Positions 10,695-21,971 of a DNA stretch of 64,000 nucleotides are shown here, in pieces (position 1 is the stretch's first letter; every line of letters starts with the position of its first letter). The stretch comes from Cenococcum geophilum 1.58. Its lineage: Eukaryota; Ascomycota; Dothideomycetes; Gloniales; Gloniaceae. The DNA lies in assembly GCA_001692895.1 (NCBI GenBank), contig KV748187.1:2910836-2974835 (forward strand), given 5' to 3'. The notes beneath the pieces are model-generated. The model saw nothing but the letters and a program-made list of their open reading frames with translations, did not search any database and was not told the DNA's origin. The translations under genes were made by a program, and so were the position numbers.

Positions 10695-13600
10695 TCCCAT
10701 TCTACTTATTTTATAACTTTTAGGTTAAGCTTATTTATATTAATTAGGGTTTTAAGGGCTTAATACGGCTTTGCCTTAGTTATAGCGTCTACTAGGTTAT
10801 CTCCGCTGCTAATCTATTTAACCTTTATAATCTTATGTCGTTTATAGGCCTAATATAAGCATATTAGGTCGACTATAAGCCTCTTCTCTTATATTATACC
10901 TAGTTTAACTAGGCAGTCGTAAAGGGACTTTAAATTGGTATATAAAACCAGGGGTAACTACTCTAGTTATAGAATCTTCTGGACTATTAATTTAATTGCG
11001 GCTGCTATATTAAATCTATAAGCTAGTATATATAGTTTAGAAGCTAGTACACTATGGGTTACTTATTTACACTTAATTAAAGACTAATATAGTATATTTG
11101 CGTCCTAATTACGGTCCGTAAGTACAATTATAAAGCCGATTTATAATAATAGGTCTTTATTATTAGTAAAGAAGGCGTCTATAAATGCTAGTAAGCTAAG
11201 GGAACTTAGGTTTAGTGGTATAAAAGTAAGTCCCCTTACTATATTATTAATTTGCTACTAAATACGCTTATTAAGCTGCTTAATATTTTCTTCTTATAGA
11301 TCTATTGCCTAGGCTATAAAGGATAAGTTATAGGTAGATTTGGGTTGGCAGACTATAGCAATATAGGCGCCTCTTATACGCTATATAGCGTATTAGTCCT
11401 TTATATTTATGGTCTTATGGGTCTTTCTATAGGAACTAGTAAGGTCTGTAGGCTTTACTATAATAAGCTTTAGGTTTTAAGCTTAGCGTTTCTAGGTTAG
11501 CTAGATTAAGTTGCCCTTTTATATAATTAAGCCTCCGTTAAACTTAATTAGAGTTTACTTAGTTAACTACTCTTACAGCTTTACTAGGAACTTAGCTTTT
11601 TATAGTTTAGTCTCTTTAGCATCTATAAATATCCAGTCTGCTAAGAAGAGGGTATTATCTATTTAGAGTTTAATAATACTAAGGCCGTTTAATAGGCTAT
11701 ATAGAAGGTAGGGGTTATAGGTTAACTGTTTTATTTTAAGTTTACTAACGTAATACTAGTAATATATCTTAAACTAATAGTTTCTGGCTTCTAGTACTCT
11801 ATAAAGAGGTTTTATAACCTATAAAATTATTCCTAATTATTGGTTAAGCTTATAGGGTAGTTATATAAAGATATCCCTACTTAGGTAGGTATTAGACTGC
11901 ATATAGGCTTATAAAATATCCCGTAAGTAAAGGGCTATAGATTTAGTTTGCTATAGTCTAGGCGTAAGTGCAAGTATAATCCATTAACTAACCTATTAAA
12001 TTATAGGCGATTATATAAGGATTAGGTCCTTTCCCTAGTTATTATAAGCTTATATAATAAGCCTTAATTTTTTAAAGGCTTTATTAGTACTAGGGTGCTT
12101 AATCTTATTAATAAAGCGTAAGTTAAATATACGGACGCCTTACGGAACGTCTCTCTTTATTATAATTATAAAGATACCCTTTTTAAGTAGTCCGTTAATC
12201 TCTTTACGCTATAAGTCCGTAAAAGGGGTTTCCTATACTAGAACTAATATATTTATAGGCGGAGATTGCTTTACGGATGTGCCTGTGGAGGTTAAGTAGT
12301 TCTCTATTACAGAATTCTTATAGGGGCGTCCTTGGCCACGCTTTACGGCAGGTTTAATAGATTTAGTAGGTTTTTAAGGGACCTTTAGGGTAGGCAAGGG
12401 TGCCTTTAATTTATTTAATTTAGCAGTTGTTTTTAGTTTATCTAGTTTAGCGGTTACTTCTAGTTTATCTAGCTTAATGTTATAGGTATTTTTGGGCCGA
12501 AAGTAGGGTTTTACGGACATACTTCTAAAGCTAGTTAGCCTACTAGGAAGCTATATATAGTATGTCTCGTTTTCTACAGCTAGTAGATAGTAAGGTCTAT
12601 TTTAACTACCGCTTTTACACTATATAAGGACTTTAGAGTTAAGCAAGAGGTTATATACTAAGGTTATATTAGGTTCGTTATAGTAGTATAGGGCGTTATT
12701 AATAGTTTATTTAGCCTATAATTTAACTATTTTGGCTATTACCTTCCGTATTATAGCTGCTTATTCTATAATAGACGGGGTAGGGGGGCCTAGGTTACTT
12801 ATTCTTAGGTAGGCTCTATAAACTAAGAGGGTAGGTACTAGTCTGTTAGGGCTAGCGGTATTATTAACGGCTTTTATAGCTATCTATAAAGCTAGTTCCT
12901 TTTAGATATCCTTATACTCGTCCGTAATAATCTAATAAGCTCTTTATAGAGCTAGGTAAGCTCGCTTAATAAGCCTAATAGACTAATACGCCTTAACTAG
13001 AATAGCTTTTGTTAATATAGCCATAGCTATAGCATACTGCTGGAATTCCTTACTAATAAAGTTCCTACTGGCGTTATAGGTGATATACTTAGGAGGTCTA
13101 ACGTACGTATTAATTTAGTAGGTCCGTAAAATATCCTAAGTATACTTTATAGATATATTTTACAACTAATAGGCGGCTTAATAGCGGGTTACCTCGTTAA
13201 TTATATATAATATTAGGCTACCGTTAATATACATAATGTCTATATACACTAAGTAGTTAAAGTTAAGGTCCTTATAAAGGGTAAACTTAAATTAGCCTAG
13301 GGAATGTCTATATTTCTAGCAAAAGGAGCAGTATTTAGTTAGGTAATTAATTGCCTTCCTATTAACGTTGTTATATCTAAAGCGTTTAAGGACTTTATAT
13401 AGCTTTTCGGCTAATAGGTGGCCGAAACGGCGGTATAGACGGTAGATCTCTATACTAGTAAGGTAGCATGGGTTATAGTTAAAAGATTCCTAAATATAGG
13501 TCTGTAAAGTCTCTCCCTATATAAGGAACGGGTGTCTAAATTGTTGTGTAATTAGTAGGGTAATATACTTACTTCTTAGGGTAGTTACGGGGCCGATTAA

Positions 13601-15615
13601 GGTGTCTGTAATATTGTTATAGTAAACCTATAACCTATCTATATCCGTAAGGCAAAGTAAGAAAGGGGTGTCTGCTTTTACTATATGGAAGTTAACTAGG
13701 CTAATTAGGGTCTTAACTATAACTAATCTAATTAATGCAGTTAAGCTAATACCAAATTGGACGTTTACGGCCCTAGTTTACGTAATATTAATATCCGTAT
13801 TATTATTTACGGTGGTCCTATATATAAGGTATTGTCCGTAGCTTATAGTAGACTTCTTAGAGGCGCCTATATCGATTATAACACCGTAGAATTCCTTAGG
13901 GGTATAGCGTTCTGTAGTAATATATGTAAATAGGTCCTGCTTATAATCTATAACGTTTATAACGGGGGTACTTATAGAATAGTTTTTAGGTGTAACTGAG
14001 TGTATAAAGGAACGGTCGGCTAATACGGTTGTAATATTAAAGGCTTAGCTGTTTATAAAAGATCTAAAAGTGGTTAGAAATGTTTCTAAGGTCTCTTATT
14101 CCTAAGTATTTAAGTTAAAGTTAATTATAAGGGCTTATATTAACTTATTAGGGGGCTTTTCTACTTCCTCTCCTTTATATTCTAAAATAAACTAGTTAAT
14201 ACGGCTATTAAGTCTCTTCCTAGACTTATTATATTCTTCCTAGGTATGCCTTATAAACTAATATTCTTCCTTACTATATACGAAGCACTTCTAGCTAGTT
14301 TATCTGTAGGGGTATATTTTTATATAGGGGTTGCTATAGGGGTTACGGGTAGGATTTAGTCGGTACGGGTGCTGCTAGCGGTAGCGGCGGTCCGTAAAGT
14401 AGACGTTTAAGTCTATTTGTAGATATTAAATATCCGTAATAAAGGCTTGCGTGCTGCCTAGTAGGTTTAAGACTTTATACGTTATAATAAAGGAGCGTAA
14501 ATTATTAATAAGGCTAGCTAAGGTATCTGTAGGCTTATAGTAGGCGTACTTATAGGGCTCTACTTCCTAGTAGGCCGTAATAAGTTTATTATATAGGAAG
14601 TTATCCGTTTAAAGCTTAATATTAAGACCGTGCTATAGGTGGCGGAGGTCTTTAATAAGGATTTATAGGCACTTTATAGTTGATTTTTTAGTATTCTTAT
14701 CCATTACGGTCCGTAGCTTAGTTATATTTTATTAGGTAAGAATATTACGCTTATATTTTGGTCCTTTAAAGTAGTTATATATAGCTTTATATAGCTTATT
14801 AAAAGGAACACTAAGGGGGTTACTCTTAAGGTTGGTGTAGTAGTGGTCGAGTACTAGGCCGCGTAGTATAGTAGAGTAGGCTTGGCTAAACTCTTATTTA
14901 GGAATATTAGCCTTCTGGTAAAGGTCTATAAAGATAGTTAGTTTAAAGTTAAAGTTATCGTTTTTGCTGCTATACTTAGATTCGTTGGTATAGAGCTTAG
15001 TTAAGTTAGCTAGCTCCTTACCGTAGGTCTTTAGTTAGGTAGGTTGCGGATCTATAACTTATAGATTTGTGGTTTATAGATATATAGCTTATAGATTTAT
15101 AACTTAAATAACGGGGGTAATTTAGTCCGTATTTTGGTTTATAGGGGTATTACGGTCCGTAACTTAAGTACTAGGTATGCTTTAGCCCGTAAGATTAATT
15201 CTAAAACTGCTTAGGTTTATAGGACGAATTTAGTTAAGTGGGGTAGGTATAAGGCTAGCAATTATATTAAGTTTAGAAGAAGTAAAGAGTTTCTTAGTTT
15301 CTTAGAACTGGTCTAGGATTTCCTCTTTAGTCTATTTTATTTGGTCCTTCTTATATATTATATTGTATAAGGACTATATAATAGTAACTCGTTTATTTCT
15401 TTTAACCTATACACCTTAGTTATATAAGAGGGTCCGTAGGTTACGGATAGTAGTAGGGTTATATGCTTTAAAGATAGCTTCCGTAAAGTCCGCAAAGTCT
15501 TTCTAGTATTGCTCCTATAGGTCGACGTTTATAAGCTTAAAATATTTATATTTAAGAACTTTGAATTTAATATAGTTGTTAACGTTAGGTATAGATATAA
15601 GGTTGGCTCCCTACC
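10695..15615 (-). pseudogene. Copia-B gag-pol polyprotein (RIPed)
   Basis: Colinear with the Copia-A polyprotein on the opposite strand. By position, RNase H lies at about 10,735-11,205, reverse transcriptase at about 11,585-12,235, the integrase core at about 12,815-13,295, the protease at about 13,850-13,880 and gag at about 14,335-15,600. The protease region on the minus strand still encodes D-T-G-A-S ('ataacaccgtag.../...gcgcctatatcgattat' read in reverse). Stops of the TAA/TAG type are scattered throughout. A 65-codon open frame at 15,875-16,072 (-) lies in the leader next to the 5' LTR and is not clearly a gene. Confidence 0.85.
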
Positions 15616-16079
15616 TCTACTTTTCCTAGCCTTTATTGACTTGCTTCCTTAGGTCTGCTATACTATATAGTGTAGTATAGTATGTAGTGGGTAGAAGAGG
15701 TCTTATAGTGGTCTATAAAGGCGGTTAATGTCTATAGCAGTTTGTAGAAGGGTAAGGGTATCCATAAGGGGTCTTAATAGGTCCGTAGTAGTTTGTAGAG
15801 GGGTAGGAGGTCTCCGTAATGGTCCGTAAAGGTAATTAATAAGTCCGTAACGGTTTATAGAAGGGTAAGGGGTTCTATATAGGTCTATATTCGCGTCTAT
15901 TATACTTCTGGTAAACCGTACTAAGACTTAAATAAGTATATAGAGTTGGTGATAGTCTGTAATCCCTAACTTCCGACCTTTTAGTAGGTCGTACTAGGAG
16001 TTTAAACGGGTAGTTGCTGTCGAGTATCGCTTGGGGGAGGTGTTGAGTGATTGCTAATCTATGCGCGCTCACTAATTAG

Positions 16080-16350
16080 TATTTGTACTAACTTAATAGC
16101 ACAAGTAAGTTAGATCCAGGGGCACGAAATACGTGTAGTATTATATGCTCGTTTGGATAATGGTGACTATTAATTATATAAAGCAGACTACGTGGTCTAT
16201 ATACTAATATACCTCCCCCCTGATTAGTTAGTGCTTTATAAGTGCACCAGACGCGTAAGCGAGTGGTTGGTGCACTAAACGCGTAAACGCGTACCTGGTA
16301 TACCGAACGCGTAAGCACGCGTTTGGTATAACAGGTGCTGTAATTATATA
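16080..16350 (-). repeat. Copia-B 5' LTR
   Basis: 271 bp, very similar to 9,951-10,221. It is the least mutated of the four LTR copies and retains the 'acgcgt' tandem units intact. The 76-codon open frame at 16,088-16,318 (-) lies wholly inside this LTR and is not a gene. Confidence 0.92.
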
Positions 16351-16465
16351 TTATTTAATAATAGAACTAGTAAAACTCTATTCCGCTATAACGTAAGTAT
16401 ATAAACGCGATAAGTAATAAGTCTTAACTAAAATTAAATTATTTAGACCTTTAGTTAAAGGGGGA

Positions 16466-16912
16466 TACTATAATAGGACTAGCCTAGTTATAGTAGGAAT
16501 GTCTTAATAAAACACTTAACTAATAAATTCTAATACTTTAACCAAATTCTGCTAAATTCTGCTAGCTTAATTAACTTCTACTAAGTTCTGCTAGATTAAT
16601 TAAATTCTACTAAAGTCTGTTAAAGACCGCGTGTATATATACGCACGTATCGACCACTAAGACCCCTAACTATTTAATTATATAATTCTCTCGTTATTCC
16701 TTTCTCTTCTTTACGCAACGTCTTGTTCTTAGCGAGAGCTATATACCCTTAGATTTAGATAGAATTTATATCGTTCCTTCAAATCTTCTCCAAAGTCTCT
16801 TCGCGCCCTTATATCCTTAAATTCGCCTATAAGAGACGTCTCTCTATTTATATAGATTATGGCTACCTTAAAGCCGTATTATTATTTAATAATATTACAA
16901 TAATTAATAACA
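16466..16912 (+). repeat. Gypsy-1 3' LTR (447 bp)
   Basis: It is preceded by the purine tract 'agttaaaggggga', the usual plus-strand primer site directly before a 3' LTR. It begins 'tactataatagg' (TG mutated to TA) and ends 'ataaca'. The sequence then changes abruptly to Copia-2 coding remnants. There is no second copy in the window to confirm the ends, so the boundaries are inferred. Confidence 0.65.
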
Positions 16913-17794
16913 ATTTGGGTAAGAGATAACTTTTTAGCTATTATCTCTACCTTATTTATTCGCGTTGCGTTATTAAGGAAGTATACCGCGTACTTATTGC
17001 TATTAAATACGACTATTCTAGGTATTAAATTAAGGTAGATTTTATAAAAAGGAACCGTTAACTAAGTTAGAGGTCTTTAGATATTACTTTATAAGCTTTG
17101 CTTACTTTATATAATTTATATTCTACTATTATCGGGCCCTTTAGAATCGCGCCTATTACTAATTAAGGTAGTTACTTAATCGCGTCTTTTTCTATATAGC
17201 CTAATTACTAATACTATATATAGCCTTCTGCCTAATTTAGTAGAGGCTTTAATAAATATTTTACTAGTTTTAATTAAGTCGTAAAGGAAGCCTTTAGTAA
17301 GTCTCTCTTTAGCTTATTATATTTAATAGTGTTCTAACTATAGTAGTGGCTATAGTAGGCATACGTCTTATTATTACTATAGAAGAGAGTATTCTTTTTA
17401 TTGTTCTAGTAGACTCCCTTATTATTAAGCTTATTAAGATATACTAAGTTAGTATAAAAGCCTAGTATAAAGGCTGCTCCTAAGAGCTATATCTATCTCT
17501 TCCCTTTAGGGTGGTTAATTGTAACTATAGTTATACTATAGCCTACAATTTCTTCTATATACGAGCCTATGTAGGCGCGTTCTAATATAGGCTTAATATC
17601 GCTAATAAACCTAACTCTATTATTAAAGACGTGTAGGCTAGTTCCTAAGTTAAAAATAATACTATCGCGAAGCTTATAATTAGAAGCTATATTATTGGCT
17701 CCTATATAATAAACTATAAAGTTTCCGTAAGGCTCTTAAGAGCTCTACTAGTTACCTTCCTTTAGCTTTTTATTAGCTTAATTATCCTTTTTAA
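16913..17794 (-). pseudogene. Copia-2 fragment: protease to start of integrase of a second Copia family (RIPed)
   Basis: The minus strand reads 'LRDSIIFNLGTSLHVFNN' (protease block, D-S-G position mutated, about 17,610-17,680). 'ERAYIGSYIEEIVGY' and 'INHPKG' follow, then 'AAFILGFYTNLVYLNKL', then the GAG-pre-integrase zinc region to about 17,100 and the beginning of integrase. These are the conserved blocks of fungal Copia polyproteins. Both ends are missing. The 3' part should lie left of the window beyond Gypsy-1; the 5' part is lost at the junction with Gypsy-2a near 17,795. Confidence 0.72.
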
Positions 17795-19385
17795 TTTACT
17801 ATTTTAAGATTTAGTATATTAAAGGTATAGATAATATACAAGCAGACGCTCTAAGTAGAAAGGCTAAACTATAAAATAATAAAAAGCCATTAGGGGCTTT
17901 ATTGCGAAAAGATATAGATAGATTAATTAGGTACAATTATCTAAAAATTATAGCAACTTAAGAAGATAAGTTAGAAAGAGTTTATAAGATACCGGAAAGC
18001 TTTTAAGTATAAAGAATTCTAAAGGCATAGCTAGAAGACCTACAGGTGGATATATACGAAAACCGAGAAATAAAGTATATCCTAAGAAGTATAGCAGAAT
18101 ATTTTATGAAGGATTTCTATAAGGGAATGACTTAAAGATATAACGGAGCTATAGGCTTAGTGTCGAGACTCTAAGAGGAGTATATTATTAACGGAATCTA
18201 GGGATTAGCACGAAAAGTTACTAAGGAATATTTAGATTACTAAAGAAATAAACTAATAAGGTATAAGCTATATAGAGGGCTATAACCTATTAAAATACCA
18301 GAAAGACTATAGGAGGTTATATTATAGGACTTTATTATTAAGTTGCCAAAATTAAGAGATTTTATTACTAGATAAAATTATAACGTAATTTTAGTAATAG
18401 TAGATAAGCTTATAAAGTAGGGATACTTTATAGCATATACGGAAGAAATCTTAGCGGAAGATATTGCTAGAATCTATATTAAAGAAGTGTTTATAAGATA
18501 TAGAGCACTAAGTAAAATTATATTAGATAGAGATCTAAGATTTATAGCAGTATTTTAGGAGGTATTCTTAGCGGAATAAGAAGTTTAAGTAGCAACTTCC
18601 ACCGTATATTACCCGCAGATAGACGGTTAAATAGAAAGATTAAATTAGACACTAGAGCAGTATCTAAAACACTATATTAATTATGTATAAAACAATTAGA
18701 TATCGCTATACTAGTTATATAATTTATATATAATGCAACATTATAAGAAGGAATAGGTATATTACTATTTAAGGCGAATTACGGATATAAGCCAAGAACA
18801 TCGTTATTGCTACGGTAAGTAAAGAAAATAAGTAGTATAGCTAGAGAAAGAATAGAGACCTTAATGGAACTTTATAAGAACCTTATAAAAACAGCTAAGA
18901 TAGTATAGCAAAGAATAAAAAAATACTACGACGCTAAGAGATCTAAGGGACTAGATCTTAAGGAGGGAGATAAAGTATAGCTACTATATAAAAATTTCAA
19001 GAGTTAACGATTAAGTAAGAAGTTAGACTACGTTAGACTAGGGCCTTTTAAAATCATATAAAGAATTTTACTAGTTATATTTAAGCTAAACCTACTAGCT
19101 AAAATAAAGATCTACTCTATATAGCATATTGTAATGCTAGAACTAGTACACGGGAATATTAAGCTACTAGTTTATGAGGCAGACACATATAAAGGATAGG
19201 AAGAAGATAAATAGTAAGTTTTAAAGATCGTTAGTTATAAGGACGTTAACGATAAAATATAGTATAAGGTAAAGTAGATAGGCTACACTAAGACTACCTA
19301 GGAACTACTAAAATTTTTAAAAAACGCTATAAAAAAGGTATAAGAGTATTAGAAGAGATTAGGTTAGGTAATAGTAATAAAGAAA
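17795..19385 (+). pseudogene. Gypsy-2a pol, 3' half: RNase H end, integrase, chromodomain (RIPed)
   Basis: The frame starts in 'YYFKI.YIKGIDNIQADALSRKAKL', the RNase H/integrase boundary. The zinc-binding region follows, then the integrase core with 'DFIIKLPKL', 'VILVIVDKLIK.GYFIAYTE', 'SKIILDRDLRF', and 'STVYYPQIDG.IERLN.TLEQYL' (the D-D-E block; the second D and the E are legible). A C-terminal chromodomain 'YKVK.IGYTKTT.ELLKFLKNA' lies at about 19,258-19,340. Stops are mainly TAG or TAA where Q, W or R would be expected. Confidence 0.85.
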
Positions 19386-19419
19386 GATTATAGAAGAATA
19401 AGTTACTTAAGGGGGACCT

Positions 19420-20240
19420 AAGAGGAGCAGCTACTAAGCTACTCGGAGTTATTCCCTGCTTAGTTAAGGGAGGACTAGCCCTCTTATTACTAAGTTCCTA
19501 TAGACCTTATTCTATAAGCTTCTACTCCTTAAAACGCACCTTCTTATATACCTTTTTAAGACGGAGTAGTTAAGTAAATATAGCCAGACGAGAATCAAAA
19601 GCCTATTACTAAGCGTTAGTAGCTTCTTTCTTAGCATCCCGTAAATAATAAAGTTCCGCTAATATAACCAAAAGTTTATTATTAAGCTTCGTAGCAGTAG
19701 ATTAAATATAAGACCTTATAATAAATTACTTAGGGAACTTAGAGACTATTAAGAGTTATAAGACGCGTATATTTAGCGTTAGAAATAAAATAAACATCGC
19801 AGGACGACCGGATATTCGCTTTAGTGTATTCTAAATATAAAGAGGGTTATTAAAACGAAGGACTCGCCAGCGTAATATAAACTAACCCCATTTTCGCATA
19901 ACGAGAATACGGAGACGGCATTATCTCACCTAGCGATAGTATGGAGGAAACTGTACGCGTATAACGAAGAGTTAAAGAAGAAGAAAGTGCTTTAGGTATA
20001 ATAAGTAACAATATTAACCAAATTAATTAGATGGATATTATACCTCTAATAAATAACTTAGAGATGCTAGGAATCTTTAAGGACGAAGATAAAGAGGAGG
20101 GAGATAGTGTTATAGACGCTTTAAGTACAATGCTATAACTACTTAAAGAAGAGTTAGAAGAAGCTAGTTAGTTAATATAAGCACGGTCTAGAATAGAGCT
20201 AATAGAACTATATAACGAAAAATAGTAACTAAGTCGTAAG
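19420..20240 (+). other. Gypsy-2a region between pol and 3' LTR, possible small extra ORF reading into the LTR
   Basis: About 690 bp separate the chromodomain from the LTR; the same block occurs in Gypsy-2b (27,840-28,520, inverted). From ATG 19,942 a plus frame interrupted by few stops reads an acidic, coiled-coil-like stretch ('RRVKEEESALGIISNN', 'LEMLGIFKDEDKEEGD'). It continues across the LTR start at 20,108 ('LLKEELEEAS') to about 20,229. The region just before the LTR, 'gaggagggagat', is the likely polypurine tract. No family was recognised; it could be a lineage-specific ORF or degraded non-coding sequence. Confidence 0.45.
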
Positions 20241-20509
20241 GAGATCTGTATAATCTATAATAGAGTAAATAGAGTATACGTATATTACGTATAAGAAGGA
20301 ATCTTTAGGAGTTAGGATATATATTTAAAGGACTATAGTCCCTACCTAGATAGTTCCTTCCTTATAGTGATTCTTAGAATACAATTAGAGTTAATCTATT
20401 AGGTAACTACTCCACTAGTTATTATTACGTTGTTGACTTACTTATAATACCTATATACCTAGCCTATTAACAGGACCCACCGTAGTACTTTCTACAAAGT
20501 TCCGTTATA
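20108..20509 (+). repeat. Gypsy-2a 3' LTR (402 bp)
   Basis: Begins 'tgttatagacgctttaag' and ends 'agttccgttata'. It matches the inverted LTRs at 27,417-27,839 and 41,317-41,739. The family LTR has short inverted ends (TGTTACGGA ... TCCGTTACA), visible in the less mutated copies. Confidence 0.88.
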
Positions 20510-21460
20510 CTAGCTTCTCTAGCCGCGTTTAGGAACATTATTACTAAATACTAGGCTTAAGGCTATATAAATATAAATAAATTACTAGAGGATATAAAGG
20601 CCAAAGGTATGTTTTTTATCTAGTAGGATGTTTAGTATTAATAATTTTCTAATTACTATAGAGTCTGGACGCGCCGCGTAGGTTAAGCTATCTATAATCC
20701 TTTATAATACTGCATTTCCTATAGCCCTTACTCTTATATTTCTACTTCCTATCGCGTTCTAGGTAAGAAATTGTAGATAATAGGGCTAGTTGGCTAAGTT
20801 GTGTTTTTAGCAAATATTTAAGTTTTTATTATTTACCTATACTTTTTAAGGCGGATACTAAGGACAGTCGCCCACAGTCTTTAATAACCGTATTACTAGC
20901 ACTTTACCATTTAAACCTTTAGCCGGTAACGCATCAGCACAGTAGTGCCCATTAGCTTAGGCTTTTATATATTTATCTTAGCTATATTTTAACTAAATAT
21001 AACAAGGCTAAGCGCTATATTTACTATAGTAAAACAATTAGTTAAAGTAGTGACATATTATATAGTTAACGACAAGCAGCTAAAATTAACGAGAGGCTCC
21101 TGTTTTAGTAGGGGGAAAATAAGGTATATAAGAAAATAGGCGATAGGGAAATATGTCCTTTTATACACCTTTTAATATAGCCACTATGGGACTATTCTAG
21201 GCAGTAGGTCTACCTAGATAAAAGCTTAATCTATTTATAGCGCATTTCCTATTACATAAGAGCTGTATAAAAAGGTCCGCAAGAGCATCACTTTTTTAAG
21301 GGTGGTAAGTAAGAGCTACTTATTACCACTTATAACGCCACGAACGATAGAGAATATAAGGCTAAAACTACGTTTACGACTTGGCCAGCTAATTTAAATT
21401 ACGTGATATAGCAGCAGTCCAAATAATATAAAGTTAGGCGTTAATAATTGATTAACTTAG
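20510..21460. other. AT-rich RIPed sequence without recognisable gene
   Basis: I found no conserved motif or long frame here. It has the same composition as the neighbouring RIPed repeats, so it is probably an old repeat or a dead gene. It would have been continuous with 24,488 onwards before the TIR element inserted. Confidence 0.5.
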
Positions 21461-21971
21461 GGGTCGTTCGGTTGCACCTCCATATTCAATATGGAGGCTC
21501 CATATTTAACCGAAACGGAGCTCAAATCTGAATATGAGGTGGTCGTTCGGTAAATATGACGACTTTTGAATATGGAGCTCCTCCATATCGGTAAGCGCGT
21601 CAAATTTGCAAGCTATACTATATACGGCAGTTGAAATGAGGTTCTTGGCACCGTTTCAATATGTTGCCTCCGAGCCTCCGTTCCATATTCCATACCAATA
21701 TGGAGCTCTCGTATACGCGCCAAAGTAACGACTTTTTGCGATATGGCGACTCCACACACCCCAATCGCGATACTGCTGTCGCATTTGCAAGCCTTACCTG
21801 ATGTTATTATTTTGACCTTTATAATCGCAATAGGCTTATTTCTAGAGGGTGTCCGTACTTAGTATACTGATAAGGGAAATCCCGCTTAGTCGCCCGGCCC
21901 GACTATTCGCCCGGTCTTGGCCCACTAAATCGAAAATATTGCTGATTTGAAACACCTATATCTAACCTAAA

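Larger units (their letters stand above)
9951..16350 (-). mobile_element. Copia-B: complete Ty1/Copia element, same family as Copia-A, opposite orientation
   Basis: LTRs lie at 9,951-10,221 (3') and 16,080-16,350 (5'), each 271 bp. The flanks are CTATT (9,946-9,950) and TTATT (16,351-16,355), a 5-base duplication differing by one C/T change of RIP type. The total of 6,400 bp matches Copia-A base for base in layout, apart from the 28 bp LTR difference. Differences between the copies are mostly transitions. It is inserted into the 3' untranslated region of Gypsy-1. With Copia-A it forms an inverted repeat with 6.4 kb arms and a 2.0 kb spacer. Confidence 0.93.
1..16912 (+). mobile_element. Gypsy-1: chromodomain Ty3/Gypsy LTR retrotransposon, 5' end outside window, split by two Copia insertions
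   Basis: Three segments (1-1,544; 7,917-9,950; 16,351-16,912) join into one element when the two Copia insertions are removed. The first holds reverse transcriptase, the second RNase H, integrase and chromodomain, and the third a polypurine tract and the 3' LTR. Reading continues from 'LLIIIKCF' before Copia-A into the RNase H 'LTDYKNL.YF' motif after it. All frames carry RIP-type stops, so the element is dead. The gag and 5' LTR must lie left of position 1. Gypsy-1 appears to have inserted into the Copia-2 fragment that begins at 16,913, which predicts the 5-base duplication ATTTG at its unseen left end. Confidence 0.85.
17795..20509 (+). mobile_element. Gypsy-2a: 5'-truncated chromodomain Gypsy element
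   Basis: Only the end of RNase H, integrase, chromodomain, a 3' region and one LTR remain. It is colinear with the inverted, complete copy Gypsy-2b (27,417-41,739). The left break is abrupt and has no LTR, so this is a deletion or truncation rather than a normal insertion end. Confidence 0.82.

Noticed and set aside
16088..16318. 76-codon open frame on -
   Set aside because: It lies entirely within the Copia-B LTR; it is open only because this LTR is little mutated.
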